Positions 1-11,963 of a stretch of 64,000 bases of DNA are shown one piece after another. This DNA comes from Lithodes maja (lineage: Eukaryota > Arthropoda > Malacostraca > Decapoda > Lithodidae), in contig JBAKBP010001606.1 of NCBI GenBank assembly GCA_037953745.1, positions 99,971 through 163,970 on the forward strand, read 5' to 3'. A program made the position numbers and the translations under genes. How positions within the stretch are numbered: position 1 is the stretch's first letter; each line of letters starts with the position of its first letter. The notes beneath the pieces were generated by a model. The model was not told the origin of the DNA, did no database searches, and saw only the letters and a program-made list of their open reading frames with translations.

Positions 1-310
1 AGAACTGCCTATAGCGAGTGTATGAATGTATGTATGAATGAATGACATGGATGTATGAGGTGGACCAAGAACCAGATGGATGGATGAGATTCGAAACTTA
101 TGGATGTAATGGGTGATGTTGCTGATGATGATGATATGCACTTGTGTTTGGGTAGTGTGCTATTCCACCATATGAATGATTGAATGATATGAATTCATGA
201 GGTACTTTGAAATAGATGAATGAATGATTGAATGAAGTTATGAATGACATTAATTCATGAGGTACTTTGAAATAGATGAATGAGTGGTTGAATGAAGTTA
301 TGAATGATTG
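1..310. repeat. ATGA-rich simple repeat with a 60-bp tandem duplication
   Basis: The stretch is made of ATGA/TGAATG-type words. Bases 181-240 and 241-300 are two nearly identical 60-bp units in tandem, differing at a few positions. Short reading frames crossing it consist of repetitive residues and are not credible genes. It lies just beyond the C-terminal end of the piggyBac remnant. Confidence 0.8.
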
Positions 311-326
311 GCAAGAAGGGAGGAGG

Positions 327-930
327 TTAGAAGTGTTCCAGTGTGTGGTACTCGGTGTAGCAAGGAATAGGACAGAGTCCCACATCACACCGACTACACT
401 TGGACGCGACTTCCCTCCTATGTCGGGGCCTCCTTGTCGTGTGACTGCAGACGTGGCACACCTTCTTTCCGGCCACCCGGCCAGCAGCAAGTTGGTTAGG
501 GTTGGGAGGTACAGTCACAAACCTGTGGGTCAAGAGGTAGTCCCGGCACTCAAGGCGGCTGGGCAAATCCACGATCGCCCTCGGAACTGGTGCCGCACGT
601 GTGGTTCCGTGCTTACGGAGGATGGCCTCTATGATGTCCTAAGAGAACGGCCTTACAAAGGTCTTCTTTCCTGTGTGCGTCATCCACAGGTTGTATGCGT
701 TGAGGACAGTGACATCAAGAAGATGGAGTACGACCTTGTACCATTTACAGGTCTTCCTCAGGCAGTCAACAGCAGTGAACTGTATATCACTTTTGTCCAC
801 CAACCGCATGTTCACATTATACTCCAGGACAGCGTCAGGTTTGTAGATAACTACAGTCCTGTTGCCTGTGACACGGTCCTGCAGGTATCTCCTCTTCCCA
901 CTATCTAGCAATGCGGACTTGTGGTAGGTG
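327..930 (-). pseudogene. piggyBac-type transposase, C-terminal remnant
   Basis: Read on the minus strand from about 930 to 327 this matches the end of a piggyBac/PGBD transposase, a DDE-type cut-and-paste enzyme acting at TTAA. The first part (911-639) carries the conserved pattern of a 'KPDAVLEYNVNMRLVDKSD' stretch followed by LRKTCKWYK and an LL..NAYNLW segment. The second part (572-327) is in the same frame and ends in a cysteine-rich zinc finger (CxxC ... CxxC ... CxxxPC ... H), typical of the family's C-terminus. One in-frame stop (TAG, 641-639) separates them; translation across it continues with piggyBac-like sequence. Upstream coding sequence stops at a GA microsatellite near 930, so most of the catalytic domain is missing. 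Dead copy. Confidence 0.85.
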
Positions 931-1650
931 GAGAGGAAGAGAGAGAGAGAGAGAGAGTGTCGTGATAATATAACAATTTTACATAATTATGTATCATATA
1001 TATGATAAAATAATATATACGGTACATATTATGTTCCCCACAATCATATAATACCAAGCACAAATATTCAATCTTTCGTTGTTTGTATTACCGTAAGAAA
1101 TTTACTGAACACCTGAAAATAATACGCTATGAAATGCTTGCAATCAAACTTTCAAGCAATTACAAGGTCACATGCAATTATAAAAAGGTATATATATTGT
1201 AGACCACAATCTTCGCCAGGCTTCGTTGTTGCTTGTATTATCGTGAGAAATGTACCGTACACGCTGGTTATCGTGAGAAATTTACCGAACGTCTGCAAAT
1301 AATCCGCTATAAAATGCTTGCAATCAAACTCTCAAGCAATTTCAAGGTCACATGCAATTATATATGTATAGGTAGACCCAGAGAGGAAGAGACAGAGAGA
1401 GAGAGAGTGTTGTGATAATATAACAATTTACATATGTATCATATATATGATAAAATAATATATACGGTACATATTATGTTCCCCACAATCATATACTGCC
1501 AAGCACAATATTCAATCTTTCGTTGTTTGTATTACCGTAAGAAATTCACTGAACGCTTGAAAATAATACGCTATAAAAATCCTTGCAATCAAACTTTCAA
1601 GCAATTACAAGGTCACATGCAATTATAAAAAGGTATATTGTAGACCACAA
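928..1650. repeat. Tandem AT-rich repeat, period about 450 bp
   Basis: A block starting with a GA microsatellite and GTGT(C/T)GTGATAATATAAC at 957 recurs 450 bp later at 1407. Each block holds an ATATATGATAAAATAATATA segment, a CGTTGTTTGTATTACCGTAAG segment and an ATGCTTGCAATCAAACTTTC segment. A partial third copy occupies about 1200-1370, and the last segment also appears at 1999-2028. It is non-coding and fills what would be the intron or interior of the decayed piggyBac element. Confidence 0.8.
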
Positions 1651-1654
1651 TCTT

Positions 1655-1993
1655 CTCATGACCGCTCGCCACGGCCGCCGTGGACCAACTGAGATGTACT
1701 CCACTTACATCCACCCTCATTCCCTTGCTACATATGTAATTATATAAAGAAATTACCGTATTTTAGCGATTTTGCCCTTCGGTTGCATGATCGTTGCAAG
1801 ACAACCAGTGATCGTAGAAGGATGGTTCGGGTGTCATTGGAAAGCTCAATTTACGCCCTTTCAGGGATACATGTATTACGCTCTGGGTCTTGTTAATGCA
1901 TGAAAAAGAGCACGGAAACAACCCCATTTATGGTAAAAATAAAAACGCTGGGCGGCACAGTGAAATATACTCCACCACCCGCTCGTAAGGTGA
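1655..1993 (+). mobile_element. Fragment of a piggyBac-type MITE
   Basis: By eye this aligns with the right-hand part of the TTAA-flanked MITE at 11964-12443: shared blocks include GTGTCATTSGAAAGCTC, GCCCTTTCAGGGATA, TACGYTCTGGGTCTT and the terminal CGCTCGTAAGGTG. The left end of the MITE and the outer TTAA are missing, so it is a truncated, older copy. It is oriented opposite to the surrounding piggyBac remnant. Confidence 0.7.
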
Positions 1994-2047
1994 TAAAATG
2001 CTTGCAATCAAACTTTCAAGCAATTATAAAATGTAAATTGTACTTAC

Positions 2048-2375
2048 CAACACCCACACCAGTATGTTCTTCGTCAGCAACGTCTCCATTTTGCTCAACG
2101 GTCTGTGCAACATCAACCACAACATCCACCCAACGCAAATTATGCTTGGGGTGAAAGCCTATGATCGGCATATTTTCGTCTTCCGAGTCATCCACACTAC
2201 CAAAACTCTCACCCAGACCTTCCATGGTTTCATTCAACAGCCTATTAGAAAGTTCTGAAGAGTTCAGCATGATATCTAGTTCCTGGGTGGTGAGCTGGGC
2301 GTGATGAGTAGGGTGGCGCGACGCACTAGGGGTGGCGGCCACCGAATCGGACACGGGCAAATCTTGACCTTCCAT
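2048..2375 (-). pseudogene. Possible first exon of a piggyBac-type gene (acidic N-terminus)
   Basis: An open frame on the minus strand starts with ATG at 2375 and runs about 109 codons. Where the DNA reads GTTG|GTAAGTA (2048/2047) there is a textbook 5' splice donor. The peptide is rich in acidic residues (VDDSEDENMP), as is common at piggyBac transposase N-termini. It sits between a piggyBac-like terminus (2577) and the C-terminal transposase remnant (930-327), all on one strand. Assignment to that element is inference; it could be an unrelated exon. Confidence 0.4.
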
Positions 2376-2439
2376 TACGGCTGCTTGAGGGTTACTGAGT
2401 CACGGTCATGCTGTGGGGATGTGTGGGTGGGACCTTGTA

Positions 2440-2577
2440 GTACACCGCCTGACCACCAAGTTTCGCTTTCCACCTAAATTAGGGCGGGAATACGCCCACG
2501 GACTTTAGTCGGGCCCCGCCATTTAGTCAAATTTTCTTGATACGGACCTAAGTCGGGCCCCGATCTTTAAGGGTTAA
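2440..2577 (-). mobile_element. piggyBac-type terminus with subterminal direct repeats
   Basis: Read on the minus strand from 2577 it starts TTAACCCTTAAAGATCGGGG, closely resembling the left end of the MITE at 11960 (TTAACCCTTAAATGTCGGGG). Two subterminal copies of GGGGCCCGACTWARGTCCGT lie within it. TTAA plus CCC is the hallmark of piggyBac ends, so this is probably the 5' end of the decayed element on this strand. Confidence 0.6.
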
Positions 2578-2786
2578 TGAGGGTGGAAAGTGAAGGGAAA
2601 CCCGCGTATATTTCCGAAGATATTTTCCACACGTCTTGAGTACAGGAGTACAGTGTGTTGCAGGCACATGGGGCCACTTTGAACATTTTCTTTAGCCTGT
2701 AGCAAAGAGAAGCACACAGTCGAGATCTGTGAATAAATGTGTATAAAACTCTATGGTGATTTCCCTTCACCTTCCACCCTCATTAA
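2574..2786. mobile_element. MITE with 27-bp terminal inverted repeats and TTAA ends
   Basis: Bases 2574-2600 and 2760-2786 are inverted repeats with one mismatch, each ending in TTAA on the outside (inner start TGAGGGTGGAAAGTGAAGGG). Length is 213 bp and there is no coding capacity. TTAA suggests mobilisation by a piggyBac-type enzyme, although a TA target cannot be excluded. The left TTAA coincides with the piggyBac-type terminus just before it. Confidence 0.7.
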
Positions 2787-2899
2787 TACAACATCGTAAA
2801 TGTATTGTAGCAGCCAAACTATGTATAATTCGACAGTTTACCTCGGATACATTGATGTTTAAAATTATCCAAAGAGGCCATCCTCCAATTTCATGCATG

Positions 2900-3678
2900 T
2901 GTAACAGCGCATTTTGAGCGACTGTACACTCTAGGGTAACTCATATAATCACTTGTATAACTCACACCCTTATAACAGTTATTCACTTACTTAAGTATAC
3001 TACTGTACATTCTAATTGGGCATGATCTCCCCTGTAGAAGATCACCCCACCTATAAAGGCCTTGGTACATTTCTTGCAAGCTAAGCAGGGGTTCTCACGC
3101 TCCCTCCAGAGAATTGCAGCAACACCAAGATGATTGCTAGCAACTAATATCGTATGACTCCACACTGGTAAGAAGCCGGCACGCTCGAGCCCCCAGGCAT
3201 TGGGCAGTAGCAGAACAGCCACCCATTAGGAAGGTTACCCCTTCAAGCGGCCGTGGTAATTAATACAGTGACATTACAGTGACAGTGCGATACTGAGCAA
3301 TTGGTGTGTGTACCGTTTACCTATTTTCGCTATTCTTAATTCATCTATTCTTTACAGGAAGGAATTACAGATTACAGGAATTATAGCTCAATCTAGTTGT
3401 TAGCCAGCTTACTGCTTTTAATTAGGTAGATACTTCCCTGCTGGGCAATACAGTATCTACACAGACCTTATAACTATTTACAAACCGCATAGTTCTATAT
3501 TTTGTGTTAAATAAATATATATAGAAAAGCCACCAGTGTCTTTGCTTCAAATCAATTACCTCTATGATTTACCTTTCAACATGTTTTTACAGTGTTAACC
3601 TGGACTACAAGCATTACAAGGAAAATCAAGGTAAGAAGCAAAAAGGGTATCAAAACGGTTTAATCCCTGATACATAAG
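2900..3678 (+). repeat. 5' LTR of env-bearing gypsy-class element
   Basis: The 779-bp segment recurs at 17377-18155, same orientation and same length, with about ten mismatches seen by eye. It starts TGTAACAGCGC. A TATAAA box lies at 3052-3057 and an AATAAA signal at 3510-3515, as expected for an LTR promoter and polyadenylation region. A sequence starting TGG (3679) follows directly and is a candidate primer-binding site. No clear TSD was found outside the two LTRs. Confidence 0.9.
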
Positions 3679-4692
3679 TGGTTGGCAGCTTATTGGGATA
3701 CGTGTTCCTTAATACAACACAGAAAAGACCTCCGAAGAGCAATCATATTAAAAGCAGTAAAGAAAAGCTGAAAACAGAGCAACTAGATTTACCAAACATT
3801 AATGAGCTAAATGGAAAGAAAAACATCGATGAATGATAAAGACATAGAAGTGGATTCAGAGTGAGGTGGTACTATATCACAGTGCCCAGCACATCAGCGC
3901 TGACCTCAGCATTCCCTTCACTGAGCCAATGAGTCACGGTGAGCCCGCGCGCCAGCAACTCGCCCCAGCAACTCAGCCAGAGACTCACACACGCACGCAC
4001 GCACACCACGCCCAGGCAAGGGTATGACGTGTCTGTGAACTGTGACGCCACGGGAATTGGTGACGACATCAGGTGAAGCAACTGCAACTCTAAGGGATCA
4101 CCACTTCAAACTTCATTCTACAACAGCTGACTAGAAGACTTCAAACATCACAGCATTAATTCAGCTTTGTATCGGTTAGTCAGAAATAACAATACAAATT
4201 AAATATACTAGTAACTAGTGCTAGTAAAAATCCTGTCAACATAAACACAGCAAATGCCAGTGCCTTCTTTAAATTTTCTTTAGCAAATATCTCTACTTAT
4301 TTACTCTACGAATTTTAAAGTGTGACTATACGTACATTTTAACTCCATTTCGAATTAGTAAATTCAAGTCTTCCTTTAAGAACTTTTATTCTCGCACTAA
4401 GAAACTTATATTTTACTTCCTTTTAATTCTAATTTCTCTCATTGAATTAACATTTTAGGCCTACAGTAAATATTAGTTTACCAGCACAAATTTCTCAAGA
4501 AATTTATTTTAGCAGAGGATCATTTCTTTTCTCTTGCCTGTATTACCTTACTTTCATTTTCTTAGTAAGAGAGTATTCTTATACAGTGCCTTACTAAGTT
4601 GGATTTTCCAGATTTTCCTGTATTAATATTTCAACTGCTCACTCATCAGACTAACCACCTTCATTCATCCATACAAACTACCGTACGGGTGT
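3679..4692 (+). other. Untranslated leader of the env-bearing element
   Basis: About 1 kb of AT-rich sequence between the 5' LTR and gag with no credible ORF. Bases 3679-3689 (TGGTTGGCAGC) are the candidate primer-binding site. They resemble the complement of a tRNA-Leu 3' end (TGGTGGCAGC) with one extra T; this tRNA assignment is tentative. Confidence 0.5.
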
Positions 4693-6340
4693 ATGGTTAA
4701 GAGAAGTCCCCTTTTTACCAAAAATTGTGTACCAGTGCTAACATTTTTTGTGGGATTATTTGTCAGTGACATTCAGTCCAGGTACCTTTACCAAAAGTGT
4801 AATTTTTCCCCTATGTCCTTTAATCCTTATGACAAGAAGTCACCTCACAATGAGGAGGACTTAATTTCCTCAGACAGTACTACTGACAACAACTCAGAAG
4901 AGGAATTAGAGGGAGCGGGAATTGAACCTCAGTCAGACACAGAGCTTGAGAAAGAAGTAGGGACAAAACTTTCTTCTGACCTTGACGACTTGACTGATCA
5001 ACTTACTAACTTTTTCAAGGAGACATCGGGCCACCCCGATACACCCTCTAGGGCCTGCGGAACAGTTAAGGATACATTGGGTCACCCCGATAGAACATCC
5101 TCAAGCGCTAGCGCCAGCGCCAGCGAACCGTCATTGGTGTCCCAAGATCACCAAAATTTTGCGAAACATGAGGTAAAATGAGATACCTCCGGCACCCAGA
5201 GCCATTTCAGCTTATGTCCTTCAATACTAGGTGGAGTCACCCTGTGATCAGGAAACACCTACTTTCCTCTAGTGTCGGCAGTGACACCTCCACCGGCAAC
5301 GACTACCAGTACTTCACCTACAATAACGCCACCGGCTAATTCCACAGCAATCATGACAGGTCAGCCGCCACCACTGAAGATAAATCTCATGCAACGTGGG
5401 CAAGACATCGCCTACTTTACCGGAAAAGATTGTCCAAACTACCCGGGAGGAGGTCTTATCTTCTTGCGGACCATCGAAGACCTCATGAGGAATAGTGACA
5501 TAACGACAGATGAAGACAAGATCGTGTTTGTAAGAGGATACCTGAAAAGCGGCTCCAGACCCGCACTCGCACAGTCCATCCTAGGTTTCCGGACCAAGGA
5601 CTATAGTGCATGGAGAACATAATCTGATTGAATGTTTTGGAGACGGCAACCAAGGAGGAGCATTGGCCTTCGTACACAGAATGGCCCACAAATTTGACGA
5701 GTACCTTGGTAAGCGAGACATGCTCATGGCCCAAGTCATTGCAGGAGATGTTGTCGTAGATGCCGAGCAAAGATTTTACACTTCAGATAGGGTAGATCAG
5801 GGAGCACAAACTATGACCCTGAAAAATCTAAGTAAATTCCTAGATTACATGGTTTTCGTATGCGCACTGCCTACCACTCTTAGGAAGGAAATCATGAAGA
5901 CTGAGTTTAAATCAACCAGTAACCTTCAGGAGTTTGTGGCAAAGAAAGCATTCAAAATCTCCACAGATGTAATACCAAAAGCCTTTGTAAGCCCAGTAGA
6001 AGCTCTTGGGACCAAACCCAGGCAGGCTACAAGCTCAAGGAACCACAACATCTGTGAACACTGCCAGGAGAAGGGCCATGACAAGAGATCATGCTGGAAA
6101 CTCCACCCGGAGCAAACCCCGGACAGGTACAAGAAGAAGACGACACACACAGCTTCCGGTGGGGCATCACACAAAGCTGGACGAGCACAAGGAACACAAA
6201 GTCCGAGGAAGAGCTGTATGATCCATGGAGAGATGGGACATTCCACAGAAGACTGCCGAGCAGCCAAGGATCTAGTCAGTAAGTACCACAAACGTTCGTC
6301 GGGGGAAGCTCAGGGCAGGACGCCCGAAAATCAAACGTAG
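4693..6340 (+). pseudogene. gag: gag of the env-bearing element (broken)
   Basis: Structural polyprotein, normally forming the particle and binding RNA. The N-terminal part (start at 4693, or more plausibly ATG 4813) is acidic and Ser/Thr-rich. Frame 1 is interrupted by TGA at 5179-5181 and again near 5245, then runs to 5622. The reading then shifts to another frame near 5606-5622, in which it continues to 6340. The C-terminal part holds a zinc knuckle, C-x2-C-x4-H-x4-C (CEHCQEKGHDKRSC, from 6053), and a second Cys/His cluster (CMIHGEMGHSTEDC). The lesions mean it cannot make an intact Gag as it stands. Pol follows in the -1 frame, as is usual in gypsy elements. Confidence 0.8.
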
Positions 6341-6387
6341 TAAAGACTACTCCATTACCTACCAATGTACACTCGTCGCCCTTACAC

Positions 6388-9300
6388 GTGCCCTCTATCG
6401 TTGCGGCTGTCACACGAGTGAACATTATGGCAATTCCAGTAACGGTAGGTAACAGGAAGATCTCTTTGGCTCTTGACTCCGGCGCCTGCGCCAACGTCTT
6501 GTCCCACGAGTCATTGATAAATCTTCAAAACCAGCTTAAGTGCAACTGGACACTTAAGCTCCCAGACATGCAACTTAAAGGAGTTACACGGGATACCCTA
6601 CAACTAGTTGGTATGGTGGACATTCCGTTTAGATTCACACGTCGCGGAGACCCGAACATCAAGACAAGGTTTTATGTGATAAAGGATTTTCCACTCCCAG
6701 CCGATGACTTCTTCGGCATCGGAACGATGATGGACAACCGCATCGTCTTAGATCCTTCCGAGCAGAGTATGACATACAATCGCCACACGTATTCTACAAT
6801 GCAGAATTCACGACCTCTCCTACACTCGACCATTGCAGCGACTGTACCAGCAAGCATGGACCATTTACCTGCGCGGTCCTTGGGGTTCCCTACTCCAAGT
6901 ATCCAGAGTGTTGGATCAACAGGTCAGGGTTCTCGGTTGTATCCCATAGTAGTTTCCGGAAAACAACGGATTCGTGCTAGAGAGGGTGCACACCTTCCAG
7001 TTAGGTTACCCAAACTAAAGAAAGGCACGGATGCAATCTGTCTAAGTGAAAGTGCATGTGTAAAGGGACTAGCTCTCGAGTCAACCTTGTACAAGTTACA
7101 CAATAACGCAAGGGCGGAGATACTAGTCTACAACAGATCTAATGGTCCAATTACGCTGAAGTCCGGTTGTACCATCGGAAAGGCTCTTGTGTGCGACTAT
7201 CCAGTAGATCCAGAACCCCCGGAGTGGCCCTCCGCACAAGCGCCCATAGCTGTGATGACAGCATCGAAACCTTCCAAGATGTCAGAATCAGATCCTATCA
7301 AGCTTCACCTCAAGAATGTAGACTTTCCAGAACTGGAGGACTCCCTTCTGAGCTTACTACAGCGGTTCAGAGATGTCGTTGCGCTCCCAGGAGAACAACT
7401 AGGTAAAACGGATCTGACAACGCATTCCATACCCCTAAAACCAGACACCAACCCCGTCTACACAGCGGCATACAGATTGCCACACTGTCAAAGGGATGTG
7501 GTTAAAGGGATGGTAGACGACATGCTTGAGCAAAAGGTTATCCAACATTCATCCTCGCCATGGAATTCACCTCTTTTCCTGGTTACTAAGAAGGATGGAG
7601 GATGGCGCCCAGTGATTGATTATCGCAAGGTCAATCAAGCAACCATACCTGATAGATTCCCCATGCCTGTACTGTCCGAGCTACTACAAGGCATCGGTAA
7701 AGGGAATACAGTGTTCAGTACGCTAGATCTCCTCAGCGGGTACTGGCAAGTTGGAATGGATGAAAAGTCAACGGAAGTCACTGATTTCTCGACCCCGAGC
7801 GGACACTACGAATGGTTACGCATGCCTTTTGGGTTAAGAAACGCACCCCTCACCTTTCAAAGGTTAGTCAACAACCTTTTTGCGGGCCTCTTGGGTGACT
7901 CAGTCTTTGCCTACCTGGACGACATTATAATCTGTAGTAAAGATCATGATTCTCATTTCGACAAACTCCAACAAGTAATGGAAAGACTACAAATGGCAGG
8001 TTTACGTATCAAGATCAGCAAGTGTGACTTCCTTAAAAGAAAAATCAAGTTCCTAGGTCATCAAGTAGACGTAGAAGGAATCCACACTATGGATGCTAAG
8101 ATCCGTGCGATACAAAATTTCCCACGACCGTAAACTGTAGAGAATATCCAAAGCTTCATTGGCTTATCAGGCTACTATTGTTCTTTCGTGAAGAACTATG
8201 CGAGTCTGGCAAGGCCTCTGACCCAACTGCTCCGAAAGGAAGCACCGTTCGAATGGGGCCCAGAGCAAGAAGAAGCCTTCATCAGCCTTAAGCAGGCTCT
8301 CACTTCTACACCTGTCTTAGTTTTCCCTGACTATGATCAACCATTCACACTTTGCACCGATGCATCCCTCAAAGGTCTTGGAGCTGTACTGATGCAGCTA
8401 GATGAACGAGGCAAAATGCGAGTCATTGGTTACGCAAGTAGAGTGTTGAATGATGCCGAGACTAGGTATCACTCTACGGAATGGGAAACCCTTGCAGTAG
8501 CTTGGGCCCTGAAGCATTTCCGAGATATCATCCTCAGCTATCCGATCGATATCTACACCGACAATGAGGCGGTCACGAAGATATTCAAGGGTGGTAAGAA
8601 TCTCACTGGCAGACTAGCGCGGTGGTACGAAACGGTATTACAGTTTGATCCGACTCTGTATCATATCAAAGGTCTGGCTAACGTGGCGGTTTACGCACTC
8701 TCCCGAAATGTGCAAGTGGCCCCAGTGATCCAGCTACCGACGCTAACACACGCCCAGGTGCAAGAAGAGCAACGCAAGGATCCTCTGTGGGCGCAGTCAT
8801 CTATTATCTGGAATCAGGGGATGCTACAACTCTCCCAGCACTACCGGTCCCCCTCACGCAATTCCAATTGCAGGACGGACTTTTGGTTAGAGTTATTCCC
8901 AAAGCCATTGACACACGACCCTGTGTAGTGATTCCAAATACTCTCACTGAAGCAGTACTTCAACAGCAACATGATGCTCCCCAAGCTGGTCACCCAGGAC
9001 AGGACAGAACACTTGATGCTACCAGAAAGAAGTACTACTGGAAAACGATGAGAAAGGATATTGAACAACACATAGCAGGATGTCTCTCCTGTGCCCAGCA
9101 CAAGGGAACCTGTGATGGTCCCGCACCAATCTTGGAGTATCCAACGCCTTCACTTCCATTCGACACTGTATCAGTGGATTTGCTGAAGTTGCCGCGGAGT
9201 CACCAGGATTCACAGTATCTTCTAGTATGTGTTGATTTCTTCTCAAGATTCGTAGTTCTAGCCCCGCTTAAAACTAAAACAGCGGATGAAGTTGCTCATG

Positions 9301-10166
9301 CACTAGTAACGCATCTCATCTGTCCGTTCTCCTGCCCTAAGACTCTCCTCTCAGACAACGGGTTGAAATTCAAGAGCCAGGTGATTGCAAGTATCTGTGA
9401 TATTTACAATATCAAGCAATCGTACATTGCAGCATACCACCCAGCCTCAAATGGGTTGGTTGAACTCATGAACAGGACCCTCCTAGAAGTCCTACGCCAT
9501 GTAACAAACCCGCTCCAGGAAGCGTGGGAAGACTGGCTTCCACAGGTAGCAGCTTGTGTAAACGGCTCTGTAAACTCCTCTACAGGTAAGACGCCACACT
9601 ACATAGTCTATGGACAGGACAAGATTCTGCCATATGAACTACTCTCCAAGCCTAGCACACCAGTCTACAATCTAGAGGACTATGCTAAGAGACAACTCCA
9701 GGTCTTTAGCAAGATCCACCACCAAGTCCGAGATCATTTACAGGCATCCGGTGCAGAAATGATTAGGAAACAGCACAAAAGAGCACAGCAAACTGTCCCT
9801 GACGTAGGTGACAAAGTTATGTGCCTAGATCCGACGAGAATGTCTAAGCTCTCGCCGAAGTATAGTGGACCCTATGTCGTTACGGACACAACATCCGGTA
9901 ACAAGTTTGAGGTTCGAGACCCTACGACTAACAAGGTAGAAGTAATCCATGGTGATAGGTTGAAACGTGTGAGTCCTGAACTCCCAGCAGATGGAGCACT
10001 CACACCTATTCCCTCACCTTCAACGGTGCAACCCACTGCACCCCTGTCGACTGACTCCGTGAACGTCAATGAGTATAAGCGGAAGCTCCGTTCTGCTAGC
10101 AGAGTGGATCATTGTTCTATTGAGATAGCATATCTAATGAAACAAGCCGCACACCCAGGTGTGTAG
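6388..10166 (+). pseudogene. pol: pol of the env-bearing element: protease, RT, RNase H, integrase (broken)
   Basis: Domain order is protease (DSGA at 6475), reverse transcriptase (YLDD at 7912), RNase H (TDAS near 8360), then integrase: the standard Metaviridae order. A single nonsense codon (TAA, 8131-8133) lies between RT and RNase H in the same frame. A frameshift near 8790 moves the integrase to another frame. The integrase has an HHCC region (about 8968-9100), catalytic Asp at 9177 and 9354 and Glu at 9462 (DD35E spacing), and a GPY/F-type module near 9868. In the RNase H tail the usual 'ADALSR' Asp is replaced by Tyr (VYALSR). Inactive, but only lightly damaged. Confidence 0.9.
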
Positions 10167-10313
10167 AAAAGACTAAACCAAACCAACTCACCGTTCTGTT
10201 AACGTCACATTTCTAACAGAGCAGGCCGCTCACCCAACTACATCCTACTGGACGAGTGAAGTATTCAATTAGTTCACATTTCTAGTAGAATATTGTCCTT
10301 TCGTCAGAGAAAG

Positions 10314-10738
10314 ATGAACTGGTTAGTGAAAACACTTCTACTACTTGGAACACTAATAGTGGCTGATGCAGCATCACCTTCGTTGCTGAAGCCCGGCGCC
10401 CTTGTTGCCCAAGTAGGGAGAGTGCTAATTGCGGAAGATGTAGTAGCAGTTCAGTATAATTTCGGAGACCTCTTTGACATTCCCCGTAGTGTTGAGACGC
10501 TCCAACGTCGCGTAGACAAATTACACTCTACATTTACCTTCCTACTGACTAATCAGACACTGCCCCGTGACTTACGACTTACAGTTATACTCCAACGCTC
10601 ACGTGTAGCTCGTATGAATCGTAATTTACGGAAGATCCAATTGGTCCTGCCTGAAGACCCTATCCAGGTAGCCAAACACGCTCACTCACGGCGTACAAAG
10701 AGAGGAATTTTCAAATTTGTTGGCTTGATCTCCCATGA
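10314..10738 (+). pseudogene. env: env-like gene, N-terminal piece
   Basis: The ATG at 10314 begins a hydrophobic signal-peptide-like segment (MNWLVKTLLLLGTLIVADA). The piece ends with a basic furin-type cleavage motif (RTKR, codons ending at 10703) followed by a Gly-Ile-Phe hydrophobic run. This is the layout of fusion-type envelope proteins of errantiviruses and the baculovirus F family (family knowledge); receptor-binding and fusion roles are inferred only. An LINE inserted after 10738 cuts the frame; a 12-bp duplication (GATCTCCCATGA, 10727-10738 and 12813-12824) marks the site. Position downstream of pol and before the 3' LTR fits env. Confidence 0.8.
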
Positions 10739-11087
10739 ATGTTGGTTTGAAACAGGGGTGTGTGATGTCCCCGTGGTTGTTTACTGTATATATGGATGGA
10801 GTTATGAAAGAAATACTATCAAGAGCAGTGGATGTTGGTGTATCGCTGAAAAGGGAGGGAATTGAGTGGAAGCTACCTATACTGCTGTTTGCGGATGATT
10901 CAGTTCTGATGAGTGATAATGAATGGGAGTTGCAGGGTCTGGTAAATGAGTTTGGAACAGTGTGCGAAAAACGGAATTTGAAGGTAAATACGGGGAAGAG
11001 CAAGGTTATGGTCTTCGAAAGGGGTGAAGTCACAGAGTGTGAGGTGAAGCTGAACGGTCAGGCTATGGAGATCGTCAACTCTTTTAA

Positions 11088-11714
11088 CCTCTGAAGTGCG
11101 CACGGGGGTAATTGAAAACCTCCCCCTGTGCTGACGTATTTGAGGTTTTTCGTCACTAAAATATTCATTGTACCATTAATAGCATTATTAATTATCCATA
11201 TGTGCCTATTATGGGTTGATTATAAAGGTATTAACCTGAAACAACAATAAAACTAGTGAAAACAGCGTTTGGATGGTCAAAATCGGAGATATAGCCCGCG
11301 AGTTGTATAATGTATGGGTGAGGCAAGCTACCTTCCCGCCAATTTTCCCCAAGGCCACTGCGACACAGTCGATCGATACTCTCTTTCTCTCTCTTGCACT
11401 CGATTGCCATCAGTGATGACAACACCCTGCTTGCAACTCGCTAATGTTAGCACGAAAATATACCTCAGAATAAGGGAATAATAGGGAAAATAGGTGATAA
11501 CTGAGGGATAGGAGGAAAGTGGGGAAGGAGGGGAGGTAGAGGACTGAGATTTTGCATGGCCCAGGGGGCCAAACAAAAATAAAAAAATAAAAAAATAAAT
11601 TTTTTTTTTTTTTTTTTTTCGATGTCAAAAGTTGATTTTTAATTTTACTTACTCAGGAGAGTCTTCCCGCAGTCCGCCGGGGGAACTCTTAAGAGTCTTC
11701 CCGCAGCTCCCGGG
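11088..11714. mobile_element. TTAA-flanked piggyBac-type MITE (627 bp)
   Basis: It is bounded by TTAA at 11084-11087 and 11715-11718, whereas the intact LINE has one TTAA at this point (around 55023). Ends are CCTCTGAAGTGCGC and the complement of AGCTCCCGGG, starting CC as in piggyBac-type termini. Subterminal hairpin-forming sequences lie at both ends (for example AACTCTTAAGAGTC near 11681). The interior has a poly-T run at about 11597-11620 and no coding capacity. Confidence 0.85.
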
Positions 11715-11963
11715 TTAAGTATCTGGGCAGTGTGCTGAGTAAAGATGGGACTATGGATGAACAGGTGCGGGAGAGGGTACAACAGGGGAAGAGGGTTGTA
11801 GGAACGCTAAAAGCAGTAACAAGAAATAGGGTGGTCAGTATGGAAGTGAAGAAGTCCTTGCATGACAGTGTGGTAATCCCGACACTGACTTACGGAAGCG
11901 AAGCATGGACGTTGGTTGAGAGACTCAGACCAAGAGTGAGAGCAGTGGAAATGAATTACTTAA

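Noticed and set aside
98..490. ORFs over the ATGA repeat
   Set aside because: Repetitive low-complexity peptides produced by the simple repeat, and antisense to or overlapping the piggyBac remnant.
3055..3100. 5S rRNA-like words (GCAAGCTAAGCAGGGG) in the LTR
   Set aside because: The match is about 14 bases; the other 5S internal control elements are absent.
2983..3222. 79-aa minus-strand ORF, repeated at 17460-17699
   Set aside because: It is kept in both copies only because it lies inside the LTR pair; no codon pattern or known domain supports a gene.
10293..10313. Env start at the upstream non-ATG codon
   Set aside because: The first ATG at 10314 gives a proper signal peptide; the preceding codons begin with TTG.
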